Under the pieces are notes generated by a model. That model did no database searches and had not been told where the DNA came from. It saw only the letters and a program-made list of their open reading frames with translations. From the NCBI RefSeq assembly GCF_004151235.1, contig NZ_JUIV01000003.1, positions 248,001 to 312,000 of the forward strand: 64,000 nucleotides of DNA, read 5' to 3'. Origin of the DNA: Flavobacterium anhuiense. Lineage in GTDB: Bacteria; Bacteroidota; Bacteroidia; Flavobacteriales; Flavobacteriaceae. A program made the translations under genes and the position numbers. Below are positions 9,059-17,882 of the stretch, one piece after another (the first letter of the stretch is position 1; each line of letters opens with the position of its first letter).

Positions 9059-10588
9059 TTAACTAACCACTTTATAAGTAGGATCTTCAATAACATTAAC
9101 CTTAATGACTGCATCAGCATTTTTCAGCAATTGTCTACAGTCGGCGCTTAAATGCTGTAGTTCTACTGTTTTATTAAGCAGATTGTATTTTTTAGTAATA
9201 TTATTCAAAGCTTCAATTGCTGACATATCTGAAACACGGCTTTCTTTAAAATCAATTATAATATGATCTGGATCGTTCTGGATATCGAATTTTTCTAAAA
9301 AAGCAGTTGTAGAACCAAAGAATAACGGTCCAAAAATTTCATAATGTTTTATTCCATTTTCGTCAATATAATGTCTGGCGCGAATTCTTTTAGCACTTTC
9401 CCATGCAAAAACCAAAGCCGAAATAATCACACCAATTAAAACCGCCAAAGCCAAATTATGCAATATAATGGTAATTAAAGCTACTAGAATTCCAACAAAA
9501 ATATCATGTTTCGGCATTTTATTGATAATCTTGAAACTTGCCCATTCAAAAGTGGTAATGGCAACCATCATCATAACACCAACTAAAGCTGCCATTGGCA
9601 ATTTTCCAATTACGGGAGCTCCAAAAAGAATGATCATTAAAATAGTCAAAGCGCCAATAATTCCCGCAAGTCTGGCTCTTGATCCTGCTCCAAGATTTAC
9701 TAAAGTCTGCGCAATCATTGGACAGCCTCCCATTCCGTAGAAAAAACCATTTAAGATATTTGAACTTCCTTGTGCAATACATTCTCTATTGCTGTTTCCT
9801 CTTGTTCCTGTAATTTCGTCGACTAAATTTAGCGTAAGCAAACCTTCTGTTAAACCAACAGCCGCAACAATTACCGAATAAGGAAATATCACTTTTAAAG
9901 TTTCGAAAGAAAATGGAATATTCGGAATATGAAATGGAGGAAATCCGCCTTGAACCGAAGCGATATCTTCTACTGTTTTGGTTTCGATATTAAAAATAAT
10001 TACGATTGCAAAAACAACCATAATGGCCACCAGAGATGCTGGAACCGCTTTTGTAATTTTCGGAAAAACTAAAACTATCGCAATTGTCAAAGCAACCAAA
10101 CCTAGCATAATATACAAAGGAGTTCCCTGAAGCCATGAAACCTGACCATTGACAACCGTTTTAAACTGTTCCAACTGCGACATAAAAATCACTACCGCCA
10201 AACCGTTTACAAAACCAAACATTACGGGCTGCGGAACTAACCGAATAAATTTTCCTAGTTTAAAAAGTCCGATGCAGATCTGGACGACACCGCCAAGAGC
10301 GACGGCGGCAAAAACATATTCTATTCCGTGCGACTTCATCAAGGCAATCAAAACAATTACCGTTGCTCCTGCTCCGCCCGAAATCATTCCTGGTCTTCCG
10401 CCAAAAATAGCTGTAACCAATCCGGCAATAAAAGCGGCGTATAAGCCAACTAATGGCGGAAATCCAGCCAAAATAGCAAAAGACAACGATTCTGGAATCA
10501 TAGTCATTGCTACAGTTAAACCCGCTAAAATTTCGTTTTTATAATTGACTTTCTGGCTAAAATCGAAGAGTTGGAATGCTTTTTTCAT
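9059..10588 (-). CDS. SulP-family anion transporter with STAS domain
   Basis: 509 residues. Residues about 20-395 contain ten or more membrane segments, with the family motif near the N-terminus (AGLTVAMTMIPESLSFAILAG, quoted in part) and GGCPMIAQTLVNLGAG mid-protein. Residues about 400-505 are a cytoplasmic STAS domain (IIIDFKESRVSDMSAIEAL). SulP proteins carry sulfate, bicarbonate or other anions; which one is not decidable here. Stands alone between the repeat array and a 244-bp AT-rich gap. Confidence 0.93.
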   Translation of the reverse strand: MKKAFQLFDFSQKVNYKNEILAGLTVAMTMIPESLSFAILAGFPPLVGLYAAFIAGLVTAIFGGRPGMISGGAGATVIVLIALMKSHGIEYVFAAVALGGVVQICIGLFKLGKFIRLVPQPVMFGFVNGLAVVIFMSQLEQFKTVVNGQVSWLQGTPLYIMLGLVALTIAIVLVFPKITKAVPASLVAIMVVFAIVIIFNIETKTVEDIASVQGGFPPFHIPNIPFSFETLKVIFPYSVIVAAVGLTEGLLTLNLVDEITGTRGNSNRECIAQGSSNILNGFFYGMGGCPMIAQTLVNLGAGSRARLAGIIGALTILMIILFGAPVIGKLPMAALVGVMMMVAITTFEWASFKIINKMPKHDIFVGILVALITIILHNLALAVLIGVIISALVFAWESAKRIRARHYIDENGIKHYEIFGPLFFGSTTAFLEKFDIQNDPDHIIIDFKESRVSDMSAIEALNNITKKYNLLNKTVELQHLSADCRQLLKNADAVIKVNVIEDPTYKVVS

Positions 10589-10832
10589 TGCGTAAAATTA
10601 GAAAAATAATACGCAAAAGAGTAAACCTTTTATACGATAAAAAGTGATTGAAAAACATTTGAAGAAAAACAGTTAAATCAGAATAACTGTTCTAGAAGAA
10701 AAAGAAAAATAGAAAGTATAAAACTTAGCATTTCAGATTTAGTATTAAAATTAGAATATCACACAAAATACTTACAAAAAACATAAATACGTTAACGTAT
10801 ATACACCTGTTTTAGAAATAGAACATGTTAAA

Positions 10833-11078
10833 TTATTCTAACCGCACGCAAGTATAACCTAAACGATTTACATAATCTACAACATTATCATACTGCAAAT
10901 CAACACCTTCAACTCTTAAAATTTTATCGCAGTCTTCCAAGTCAAAATTGATTTTATAATCTGGAAACTGATTTTGTATCACTGTTATGATATAATCCCG
11001 ATCAGATTCTTCCTGAACATTTGTTTTAAAAATCTCCACAATCCTATCGGTATCTTTTAATTCTTTAAACTGGTACAT
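10833..11078 (-). CDS. Small conserved-looking protein, ferredoxin-like fold suspected
   Basis: 81 residues, acidic, no signal or membrane segment. The alternating pattern (VIQNQFPDYKINFDLEDCDK, ILRVEGVD, VVDYVNRLGYTC) resembles the beta-alpha-beta layout of heavy-metal-associated domains, but there is no CxxC metal motif. Monocistronic. Function unknown. Confidence 0.7.
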   Translation of the reverse strand: MYQFKELKDTDRIVEIFKTNVQEESDRDYIITVIQNQFPDYKINFDLEDCDKILRVEGVDLQYDNVVDYVNRLGYTCVRLE

Positions 11079-11151
11079 TTTATTTTTTATTAAAAAGATT
11101 TATAGAAACTCAGATCAAAAATAATGGAGAAGCCCTTATTTTAACAGCAAT

Positions 11152-11196
11152 TTTATACCAATGGCGTATGATTTATACGAATGGCGTTGGTATAAA
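11152..11196 (+). promoter_or_regulatory. Inverted/direct repeat at the sensor kinase start
   Basis: TTTATACCAA (11152-11161) and TTGGTATAAA (11187-11196) form a perfect 10-bp inverted repeat. Inside lie two direct copies of ATGGCGT, at 11161 and 11181, 20 bases apart. Two direct repeats two helical turns apart is the layout typical of LytTR-domain binding sites, and a LytTR regulator is encoded just downstream. Confidence 0.4.
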
Positions 11197-12243
11197 TTAT
11201 TCCTGATAAATGCTTACAAACTATACGATTATATTATTTTTGCCGCTATGACAATTGCAAAAATCTACCAGAATTTTTTTCTGCGAAACTTAATCGTAAA
11301 TACTCTTGTTTATTTGGTCATTCTGGCCTGTATTTACGACGAAATAAAACTCAACGGACATAGCTGGTCTTATATTCTCAGCAAAATTGCCATGGGGTAT
11401 TTCCCTTGCATTGTTTGGATTACGGTTTTTAACATCTGCATCATCAACCCTTTTTTATTTCACAAAAGATTTAAAATCTTTTTTACGCTTCTTGCGGTCT
11501 ATTGGACTGGTTTTTACTTTTTTATGAATTGGTTTTTTCCGCTTGTCGGATTAGGAAATTTAAAAGCGCTTCAGATTGTATCATTGATCATAAACGGCTG
11601 TTTTTTCTATTTTCTGCACATTGTGATTACCAAAAAAATGAGTCAGGCCGATAAAGATATTATGAATTTCAAATCGGAACTTTCGTTTTTAAAACAGCAG
11701 CTGAATCCGCATTTTTTATTGAATGCCATGAATAATCTTTACGGAGAAGCATTAGCAGAACCAGAAAAAGTTCCAGATCGAATACTGAATCTTTCAGATT
11801 TGCTGCGCTATCAGATAGAAGCTTCCAAAAAAGATTTTGTCTTAATGCAGGAAGAAATTGCGTTTATTAAAAAATATATCGAATACTACACTTTTAGAAA
11901 CGAAAGACTGGCTGTAACGCAAAAAATAGAAGGTGTTCATGACCAAATCGAGATTCCGCCTTTGTTCTTTTTGCCTTTGGTAGAAAATGCGGTGAAGTTT
12001 TCGGCCGAAACTGCTGAGCCTTTTATTGATTTAGATTTAAAAGTAAATTGCCGAAATTTGTCTTTTACCATAAAAAACAATTATCTCGATTCGGGATCGC
12101 GCCTTTCTAGCACGGGAATCGGAATTGAAAACCTAAAAAGACGTCTGGAAGTATACCGTTTAAAACACGATTTAAGCTGTAAAAAAGACAAAAACATGTT
12201 TATCGTAAAATTGAATATATGGCACTTACCTACCGCTGTCTAA
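11161..12243 (+). CDS. LytS-type sensor histidine kinase
   Basis: 360 residues as the longest frame. Starting at Met30 (11248) is equally possible, because the first 29 codons lie in the repeat described above. Four membrane segments (about 40-155) precede a His_kinase domain with phospho-acceptor His184 in LNPHFLLNAMNNL, an N-box PLVENAVKF (about 272-280) and a G-box STGIGIENLKRRL. It should autophosphorylate and pass phosphate to the response regulator encoded by the next gene, which overlaps it by 25 bases. No periplasmic sensor domain; the signal is probably sensed in the membrane. Confidence 0.92.
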   Translation: MAYDLYEWRWYKLFLINAYKLYDYIIFAAMTIAKIYQNFFLRNLIVNTLVYLVILACIYDEIKLNGHSWSYILSKIAMGYFPCIVWITVFNICIINPFLFHKRFKIFFTLLAVYWTGFYFFMNWFFPLVGLGNLKALQIVSLIINGCFFYFLHIVITKKMSQADKDIMNFKSELSFLKQQLNPHFLLNAMNNLYGEALAEPEKVPDRILNLSDLLRYQIEASKKDFVLMQEEIAFIKKYIEYYTFRNERLAVTQKIEGVHDQIEIPPLFFLPLVENAVKFSAETAEPFIDLDLKVNCRNLSFTIKNNYLDSGSRLSSTGIGIENLKRRLEVYRLKHDLSCKKDKNMFIVKLNIWHLPTAV

Positions 12244-12932
12244 TAGTTGATGACGAATCGCCGGCGCACAAAGCCTTGATTTCGCACATCTCCAAATTTG
12301 ACGAACTGGAACATTCCGGAAGCGCTTTTAATGGTATGGAAGCCATAAAACTGCTCAATGAAAACCAATACGATATTATTTTTCTTGACATTAATATGCC
12401 TGTAATTTCGGGTGTAGAATTAATGGAACTCCAGCCCAAACGTCCAATCACGATTGTAACAACAGCTTATTCTGATTTTGCGCTTTCGGCTTACCAAAAC
12501 GATGCAATCGATTATTTGATGAAACCTATTTCATTTGATAAATTCTCAAAAGCAATCGAAAAAGCCAAAACGTATCATTCTGGAAATAATCTTAAAAAAG
12601 AAAACACCGACGACGAAAAAGTCCTTTCTTATCGCTCGAACGGACAAGTAATTGAAACGCCTCTTTCGGATATTTTATATATCGAAAGTCTGGGCAATTA
12701 CATGAAATTGTACAATTGCAAACTAAAATCTCCAATTGTCATTTACGGTTCGCTCGCGAGCATAAGTGCCGAAATTGACTGTGCACATTTCGTACAAGTT
12801 CACAGATCTTATATTGTAAATACAACTAAAATTTCTGCTGTTACGACCAAAAACCTTACGATGTCTAATGGCGATACTATTCCTGTGGGAAGAAAGTATC
12901 AGATTTTATTGAACAATCTTCCAATTAGATAA
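12219..12932 (+). CDS. LytTR-family response regulator
   Basis: 237 residues. Receiver domain 4-120: acidic pocket Asp11/Asp12, phospho-acceptor Asp57 (FLDINMP), Thr81/82 and Lys102 (LMKPIS). A LytTR DNA-binding domain fills about 138-235 (ILYIESLGNYMKLY, FVQVHRSYIVN). Forms a two-component pair with the overlapping kinase gene. Likely targets include its own promoter region. Confidence 0.94.
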   Translation: MALTYRCLIVDDESPAHKALISHISKFDELEHSGSAFNGMEAIKLLNENQYDIIFLDINMPVISGVELMELQPKRPITIVTTAYSDFALSAYQNDAIDYLMKPISFDKFSKAIEKAKTYHSGNNLKKENTDDEKVLSYRSNGQVIETPLSDILYIESLGNYMKLYNCKLKSPIVIYGSLASISAEIDCAHFVQVHRSYIVNTTKISAVTTKNLTMSNGDTIPVGRKYQILLNNLPIR

Positions 12933-12963
12933 TTTGTCAATTTAGATAATCAGATAATTTTTG

Positions 12964-12996
12964 AAAAGCTCAACCTATTTTGGTTGGGCTTTTTTG
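12964..12996 (+). terminator. Terminator after the two-component pair
   Basis: AAAAGCTCAACC (12964-12975) pairs with GGTTGGGCTTTT (12982-12993), followed by T residues. A copy of the GATAATTAGATAATTT repeat family lies just before it at 12921-12960. Confidence 0.85.
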
Positions 12997-13126
12997 TTTT
13001 TAATTAGATTGCAAAATGCGTAGAAGTACTTGGTGTTGAGTTTTTATTTATTGGTATAATTGCTTGAAACTATTTTTATTTTTTAAATTTATAAAATTCC
13101 AAGCGAAATATAATTAAAAAATCTTA

Positions 13127-13134
13127 TATATTTG
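13127..13134 (+). promoter_or_regulatory. Candidate -7 box TATATTTG of the ABC-3C operon
   Basis: Exact TAnnTTTG match 36 bases before the effector start. No clear TTG at -33. Confidence 0.45.
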
Positions 13135-13169
13135 GCGTAATTTTCTTAATAAATTTATTTGCTTTTTAT

Positions 13170-14105
13170 ATGGATTATAGGTTAGAATTATTGGATGATT
13201 CTCAGTTTGAGAATTTAGTAAACAAAATTTGTCAAGATATATTAGGGTTAGGTGTTATTTCTTTTTCTAGTGGAAAGGATGGCGGGAGAGATGGGAAATT
13301 TAATGGCACAGCAAATAAATATCCTTCTCTCAAAGATTGTTGGAAAGGAAAATTCATAATTCAAGCAAAGCATACTTCAAACTCGATTGCCTCTTGCTCT
13401 GACTCAGATTTTAAAAAAACTATTGACATTGAAATTGAAAAAATAAAAAAATTAATCTTAGCAGGCGACATAGATTGTTATATTTTATTTACTAACAGAA
13501 AATATCCAGCAATTGAGGGAGAGCGTTTAGTAAAAAAAATTCAAAATGAAACTGGGCTTAAAAATGTAGCAATAATTGGTAAAGAAACACTTAATGACCT
13601 ATATATAAATTCTAATAAAAATCTCATTAAAGACTTTCGATTAGACTTGAATCATATACCTTTCGATTTTTCAGAACAAGAAATTAAAGATATTATAGTC
13701 GAATTCAATAAGGAATTACCGAAAATAACACATAATATAATTACAGAAGTAAATAGGATAAAGTTTGATTTTGACAGAATAAAAATAGAAGAAAAAAATA
13801 AAAAAAATGACTTAAGTAATGAATACTATGAAAATGAAATTTTGAACCATTCTTTACAAGATTTTGAGAAAATAGAGTCTTTTCTTAGTGACCCTAGAAA
13901 TGATGATTTAAAAAATCAATATTTTGATATTGCATCTGAGTTAAGAAATTTAATTCAAATAAAAAGAACTAACTTTGCCTCATTTGAAGAAATATTTGTT
14001 TATATATTTAAACAAATATCAGACGGAAATCAGATAAAAGGTAAAAGACATATATTCACTTTATTGCATTATATGTATTACGAATGCCTAATAGGGATTA
14101 AATGA
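13170..14105 (+). CDS. ABC-3C effector: Mrr-like nuclease fused to ABC-3C C-terminal domain
   Basis: 311 residues, two parts. Residues 10-110 look like a restriction-endonuclease fold of the Mrr type: FENLVNKICQDILG helix, then KDGGRDG with Asp41, then IIQAKHT with Gln65 and Lys67 (the QxK form of the catalytic motif). Residues about 185-311 form a helical region ending FTLLHYMYYECLIGIK, a close match to the C-terminal domain that defines effectors of ABC three-component (ABC-3C) systems. Stop and start overlap (ATGA) with the next gene. Inferred role: DNA cleavage once the ABC ATPase senses an invader. Nuclease activity is not shown, only motif-supported. Confidence 0.82.
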   Translation: MDYRLELLDDSQFENLVNKICQDILGLGVISFSSGKDGGRDGKFNGTANKYPSLKDCWKGKFIIQAKHTSNSIASCSDSDFKKTIDIEIEKIKKLILAGDIDCYILFTNRKYPAIEGERLVKKIQNETGLKNVAIIGKETLNDLYINSNKNLIKDFRLDLNHIPFDFSEQEIKDIIVEFNKELPKITHNIITEVNRIKFDFDRIKIEEKNKKNDLSNEYYENEILNHSLQDFEKIESFLSDPRNDDLKNQYFDIASELRNLIQIKRTNFASFEEIFVYIFKQISDGNQIKGKRHIFTLLHYMYYECLIGIK

Positions 14106-14344
14106 TTAAACCAGACAGACACACCAATCCAAAATATTCTATTTTGAATATAAGTACAATTATACTATTGGAACTAAACTCTTTTTATGCTATTCAATAT
14201 GATAATTTACTAAATAAAATTACTGCAATACTTGGTGACGAGGCAAAAACAAACTTCCCTTATGCACTAAATTTCTTATATTTATTAGGAAAACTCAATT
14301 ACGAACAAGAAACTGACTCTTTTAAAGCAAATGAAGTTAAGTAA
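14102..14344 (+). CDS. ABC-3C middle component
   Basis: 80 residues. Overlaps the effector by 4 bases and the ATPase by 14, which implies translational coupling. The opening IKPDRHTNPKYSILNIS and the late FPYALNFLYLLGKLNYE segment are typical of the small middle components (MC6-like) that link the effector to the ABC ATPase in ABC-3C systems. No catalytic residues. The MC6 assignment is from memory of the family and would need a profile search. Confidence 0.8.
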   Translation: MIKPDRHTNPKYSILNISTIILLELNSFYAIQYDNLLNKITAILGDEAKTNFPYALNFLYLLGKLNYEQETDSFKANEVK

Positions 14345-16145
14345 ACTCTATAGCAATGACAATCGATTCAAAAATATTACATTTAATCTAAATGGCTTAA
14401 ATGTAGTATATGCAGATGTATTAACTGATCTAAAAGAAAAAAAAAATTCACATGATTTAGGCAAAACTAAACTAGCAGAATTGATTGATTATCTATTAAT
14501 AAAGCAAATTGATAAAAATCATTTCTTACTAAAAATAAAAGACGAAAAAGGAACTTCAATTTTTATCAATTATATTTTTTATTTAGAAATACAATTAAAT
14601 GATGGGCGTTTTTTAACAATTAAAAGATCGATTGCAAGTCATTCAAAAGCTTCTTTTAGTATCAGTAACCAAAAAAATGATGGTTATACACCTCCATCTA
14701 TTTGGCAGTTTGAAGATCTTGGTAATGATGCTGCCAAAAAACAATTAGCAGAATTTTTGAAATTTGATTTTTTTAAAAATAAACCATACGATTATAGAAA
14801 AGCAATAAATTATTGTATCCGTATGCAACCAGACTATGAAGATGTTTATCGATTATCAAAGTTTAAAGGAGGAAAAGATATAGATTGGAAACCTTTTATG
14901 TTTGACCTATTAGGATTTGATGGTGAAGTATTAAGAAAAAAATATCAAAATGACACTGAGCAAGAAAAAATTGAAACCGAAATCAAGCAACTGAAAAAAG
15001 ATTTTTCTGTTAATGAAGCAGATCGAGATGAAATTATTGCTCAAATAAGTCTTCAAAATAACAAAACAGAAGAAGCTAGACAAAGAATTGATCAATTAAA
15101 TTTTTATGAAGAAGATCAGAGCTTAATGCAACTTGGAATTGATGAGATTGAAAATAAAATTTCAAAACTTAATACTTTTTCATATAATTTAAGTTTCGAT
15201 ATTAACAAACTTAAGGGCTCAATCAAAAACAACTTTGCTTTTGACTTAAATAAAGTTGAAAAAGTTTTTAAAGAATCTAAAATCTATTTTGCAGATGATC
15301 TGAAAAAGGATTATCAAGATCTTATTAATTTTAACAAAGAGCTAACAAAAGATAGAAATCGATTACTCAATAAAACATTAAAAAATAAAAGCGAAGAACT
15401 TCAAAAAATCAATACCGAACTTCAAGAACTTAATAGCAAAAAAGAAGACCTACTTAGCTTCTTAACAGATACAGATACATTTCGTAAATTAAAAGAATAC
15501 CAGAAGGAGTTAGCAAAATTAGAATCTGATTTAATTCAATTAAAAGAACGCTTAAAAATTATCGATTTGATAATAAATAAAGATGAAGCTAAAGAATCAC
15601 TAAAAAATGACATTGAAAGCACTATAAAGCAGATTCGAAATTTTAGTAATAATACCGAAAAAAATGAAAAATATAAGAGAATTCGTGACTTATTCTCTAA
15701 ATATTTTCTTTATGTAATGAACGAAGACACGTATATTTCATGGTCTATAAATAGTAATAACAATGTTGATTTTAAACCTCCAATAGTAAAGACTAAAGAT
15801 CTTTTATCCAAAGACACTGCGAAAGATGAAGGACGAACTTATAGAAAAATATTGTGTGTGGTGTTTGATCTTGCAATTTTAGTTGCATATAATATTGAAT
15901 CTTATTTCCGATTCGTTTATCATGATGACGTTTTATCACAGCAGGACAATGGTATTAAGATTCGATTATTAAATTTAATTAGCGACATTACTAAAAGCAA
16001 TGATATTCAATACATACTATCAGTAATTAAATCAGATCTTCCCATAAATGCAAATGATGAATTAGTTTATTTTGATAAAAGCAACATCGTTTTAGAACTT
16101 AATGATCGCAATGAAACGGGGACTTTATTTGGCTTTGAATTTTAA
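14331..16145 (+). CDS. DUF2326 ABC ATPase of the ABC-3C system
   Basis: 604 residues, SMC/RecN-like architecture. A divergent Walker A NSHDLGKTKL is at 39-48 with Lys46. Residues about 205-440 are long charged coiled coils. The C-terminal ATPase half contains a signature-like KDEGRTYRKILCVVFDLAIL (about 497-516) and a Walker B-like strand RFVYHDD (about 525-533). These features match DUF2326 proteins. Such ATPases are proposed to recognise foreign or damaged nucleic acid and license the linked effector. Third gene of the operon; a strong bidirectional terminator follows. Confidence 0.85.
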   Translation: MKLSKLYSNDNRFKNITFNLNGLNVVYADVLTDLKEKKNSHDLGKTKLAELIDYLLIKQIDKNHFLLKIKDEKGTSIFINYIFYLEIQLNDGRFLTIKRSIASHSKASFSISNQKNDGYTPPSIWQFEDLGNDAAKKQLAEFLKFDFFKNKPYDYRKAINYCIRMQPDYEDVYRLSKFKGGKDIDWKPFMFDLLGFDGEVLRKKYQNDTEQEKIETEIKQLKKDFSVNEADRDEIIAQISLQNNKTEEARQRIDQLNFYEEDQSLMQLGIDEIENKISKLNTFSYNLSFDINKLKGSIKNNFAFDLNKVEKVFKESKIYFADDLKKDYQDLINFNKELTKDRNRLLNKTLKNKSEELQKINTELQELNSKKEDLLSFLTDTDTFRKLKEYQKELAKLESDLIQLKERLKIIDLIINKDEAKESLKNDIESTIKQIRNFSNNTEKNEKYKRIRDLFSKYFLYVMNEDTYISWSINSNNNVDFKPPIVKTKDLLSKDTAKDEGRTYRKILCVVFDLAILVAYNIESYFRFVYHDDVLSQQDNGIKIRLLNLISDITKSNDIQYILSVIKSDLPINANDELVYFDKSNIVLELNDRNETGTLFGFEF

Positions 16146-16162
16146 TAAAAATTTATTTTTCA

Positions 16163-16198
16163 AAAAAAGAGACTTTTTACACAAAAGTCTCTTTTTGG
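16163..16198. terminator. Bidirectional terminator between the ABC-3C operon and the XRE gene
   Basis: AAAAAGAGACTTTT and AAAAGTCTCTTTTT arms with A and T runs on both sides. It serves two convergent genes. Confidence 0.8.
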
Positions 16199-16222
16199 TT
16201 TTATACAATATTTTATAAAATC

Positions 16223-16633
16223 CTATTTCTCTTTAAGCAACTTTTCCAAATAAGAAATCTTCTCTTTTTCAGATTCCAATAAACGCTCATAAAGTTTCTT
16301 ATTTTCATCATAAGCTTCAATCAGCTTTTCGATTGGATTAAATGTTGGGTGAAATTGAAATAAAGCAGAATTATCATGATTCGTAACTGTGTTGCCAATA
16401 ATATTAAAAACGGCTTCATCACTAAAATTCTTGATAGTTTCTACAGAAACTCCTAAAGCTTCAGCAATTCTATTTAGCTTTTCGTCATCAATGTTTTCAG
16501 TTCCTTCAAGAGTAGAGATATATTGCTGGCTCATGCCAAGAGCAATAGCAAGTGCTTCCTGCTTCATGTCTCTAAGCTCTCTAATTCGGCTAATATTTCT
16601 CCCAATATGTTTTGGTTTTGTTGCTGTGCTCAT
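16223..16633 (-). CDS. XRE-family helix-turn-helix regulator
   Basis: 136 residues. An HTH domain occupies about 10-68 (RIRELRDMKQEALAIALGMS, then QQYISTLEG). The C-terminal third (about 100-136) is a predicted coiled coil, probably for dimerisation. It is convergent with the ABC-3C operon, separated by a terminator. It may be a general regulator; a link to the defence genes is only proximity. Confidence 0.9.
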   Translation of the reverse strand: MSTATKPKHIGRNISRIRELRDMKQEALAIALGMSQQYISTLEGTENIDDEKLNRIAEALGVSVETIKNFSDEAVFNIIGNTVTNHDNSALFQFHPTFNPIEKLIEAYDENKKLYERLLESEKEKISYLEKLLKEK

Positions 16634-16967
16634 AATTCAAAGATATTTAAAATTCTTTAAAGTTTTTTATTTCAATACAATACCTTTCTATCCAACAAAA
16701 GTATCATTTTTCGCACAACAAAAAAAGCTTCACCGTTTCGTTTTTGCACTAAATCTAAATACAATACAAAAAACTCACATCTTAAGTATTTACAGGGATT
16801 TCAAATTTCTGAAAGCATTATTTTTATTTGTTTTAAATCTATAGCAATTGCTGTAATTTATGATTTTGTTAATTCTTTTCTTAAAAAAAATGTCAAACTA
16901 AGAAACTTTTCTTACTTAATTCTTTAAATTCGCCGCACAACCAAACCACTAAGCTGTTTATAAACCA
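16634..16967. promoter_or_regulatory. 334-bp AT-rich gap with predicted XRE promoter
   Basis: On the minus strand TACTTTTG (16696-16703) fits the -7 TAnnTTTG box, with a TTG 15 bases further upstream (16719-16721). Nothing else recognisable in the gap. Confidence 0.4.
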
Positions 16968-17432
16968 ATGACCATTTTTAATTTCTTTAAAAGATCTACT
17001 GTAAAATGCCCGAGATGTCTTGGAAAAAGATTTGTTGATTGGGATGATATCCGCCGTTTAAACCGACAATTGAAATGGGTTCCTGCGCCATGCGCCTATT
17101 GCGATGCAACGGGAAGAGTCCCCAAAGAATTGCTTTCTAAAGTTTCTGTAGATTGCATGTATCTCACAATCGATTTGCCAGAATCTGTAATAGAAAAAAT
17201 AAAAGAAGGCGATCTAGAAACAATCGAAAAAGGAAAACAACGCGAACTTTTTGTAGATCACCTTATACAATACGCAGAGCATCATTACGTTACTCAAAAT
17301 CTCGATGCAGAAAGTATTGCTAACCTATACTTAAATACCGAAGCAGAAAAAGCTCCTTATGCCGTAACCAGAGAAGAATTAATAAAATATATTCAAGGCG
17401 TAATCGAACTCAAAAAAACGGTATTACAATAA
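16968..17432 (+). CDS. Small zinc-ribbon protein (DnaJ-type CxxC pairs)
   Basis: 154 residues. Two CxxC pairs, Cys14/Cys17 (CPRCLGK) and Cys42/Cys45 (CAYCDATGR), resemble a half DnaJ-type zinc finger and probably bind one zinc ion. The rest is acidic and helical with no known domain. Monocistronic. Function unknown. Confidence 0.8.
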   Translation: MTIFNFFKRSTVKCPRCLGKRFVDWDDIRRLNRQLKWVPAPCAYCDATGRVPKELLSKVSVDCMYLTIDLPESVIEKIKEGDLETIEKGKQRELFVDHLIQYAEHHYVTQNLDAESIANLYLNTEAEKAPYAVTREELIKYIQGVIELKKTVLQ

Positions 17433-17882
17433 TCTTTGCACCCCAATTACTCAAAATCTTTGACCGTTTACAAAAACAGGTAAAAACACCTATAGCCACG
17501 CTATTATTTTGTTCTAATATTGCTGTGAATAATTTTTAGTTTAGGCAAGTTTTTCTAATAGAAAGCTTTTTAATTTTTTGTCACTTTTTTTTTGGAACAG
17601 AAAGTGGGATTTCAAATCGCTGGTACCGATTGGAAATTTCACTTTTTTTTTGCCATCTTGACGAAAGAAAGATAACCCTCATAAATTCCGCAACGATCCT
17701 ATCAAAAACCCTAAAAATACACTTCTACAAAGTTATAAAACCTCAATTCTGTCCTATTGTAATACAAACAAGACTTTTAGAGGGAATTAAAAATAGAGCC
17801 TCTTTTTACTTTTGCAGCCGCTCATTTATCTTCGAGAAAATCTGATAAATGGATAAAAACAAGTAAAAAGTAAAAAAAGAGA
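17433..17882. other. 450-bp non-coding gap before the first fibre gene
   Basis: An imperfect hairpin AAAGTGGGATTTC / GAAATTTCACTTT followed by T (17601-17650) may terminate the upstream gene. TACTTTTG (17807-17814) is a candidate -7 box for the fibre gene. No open frame that looks like a gene. Confidence 0.5.

Noticed and set aside
13170..16633. XRE regulator as the fourth gene of the ABC-3C operon
   Set aside because: It is convergent with the operon and separated from it by a bidirectional terminator; nothing beyond proximity links them.
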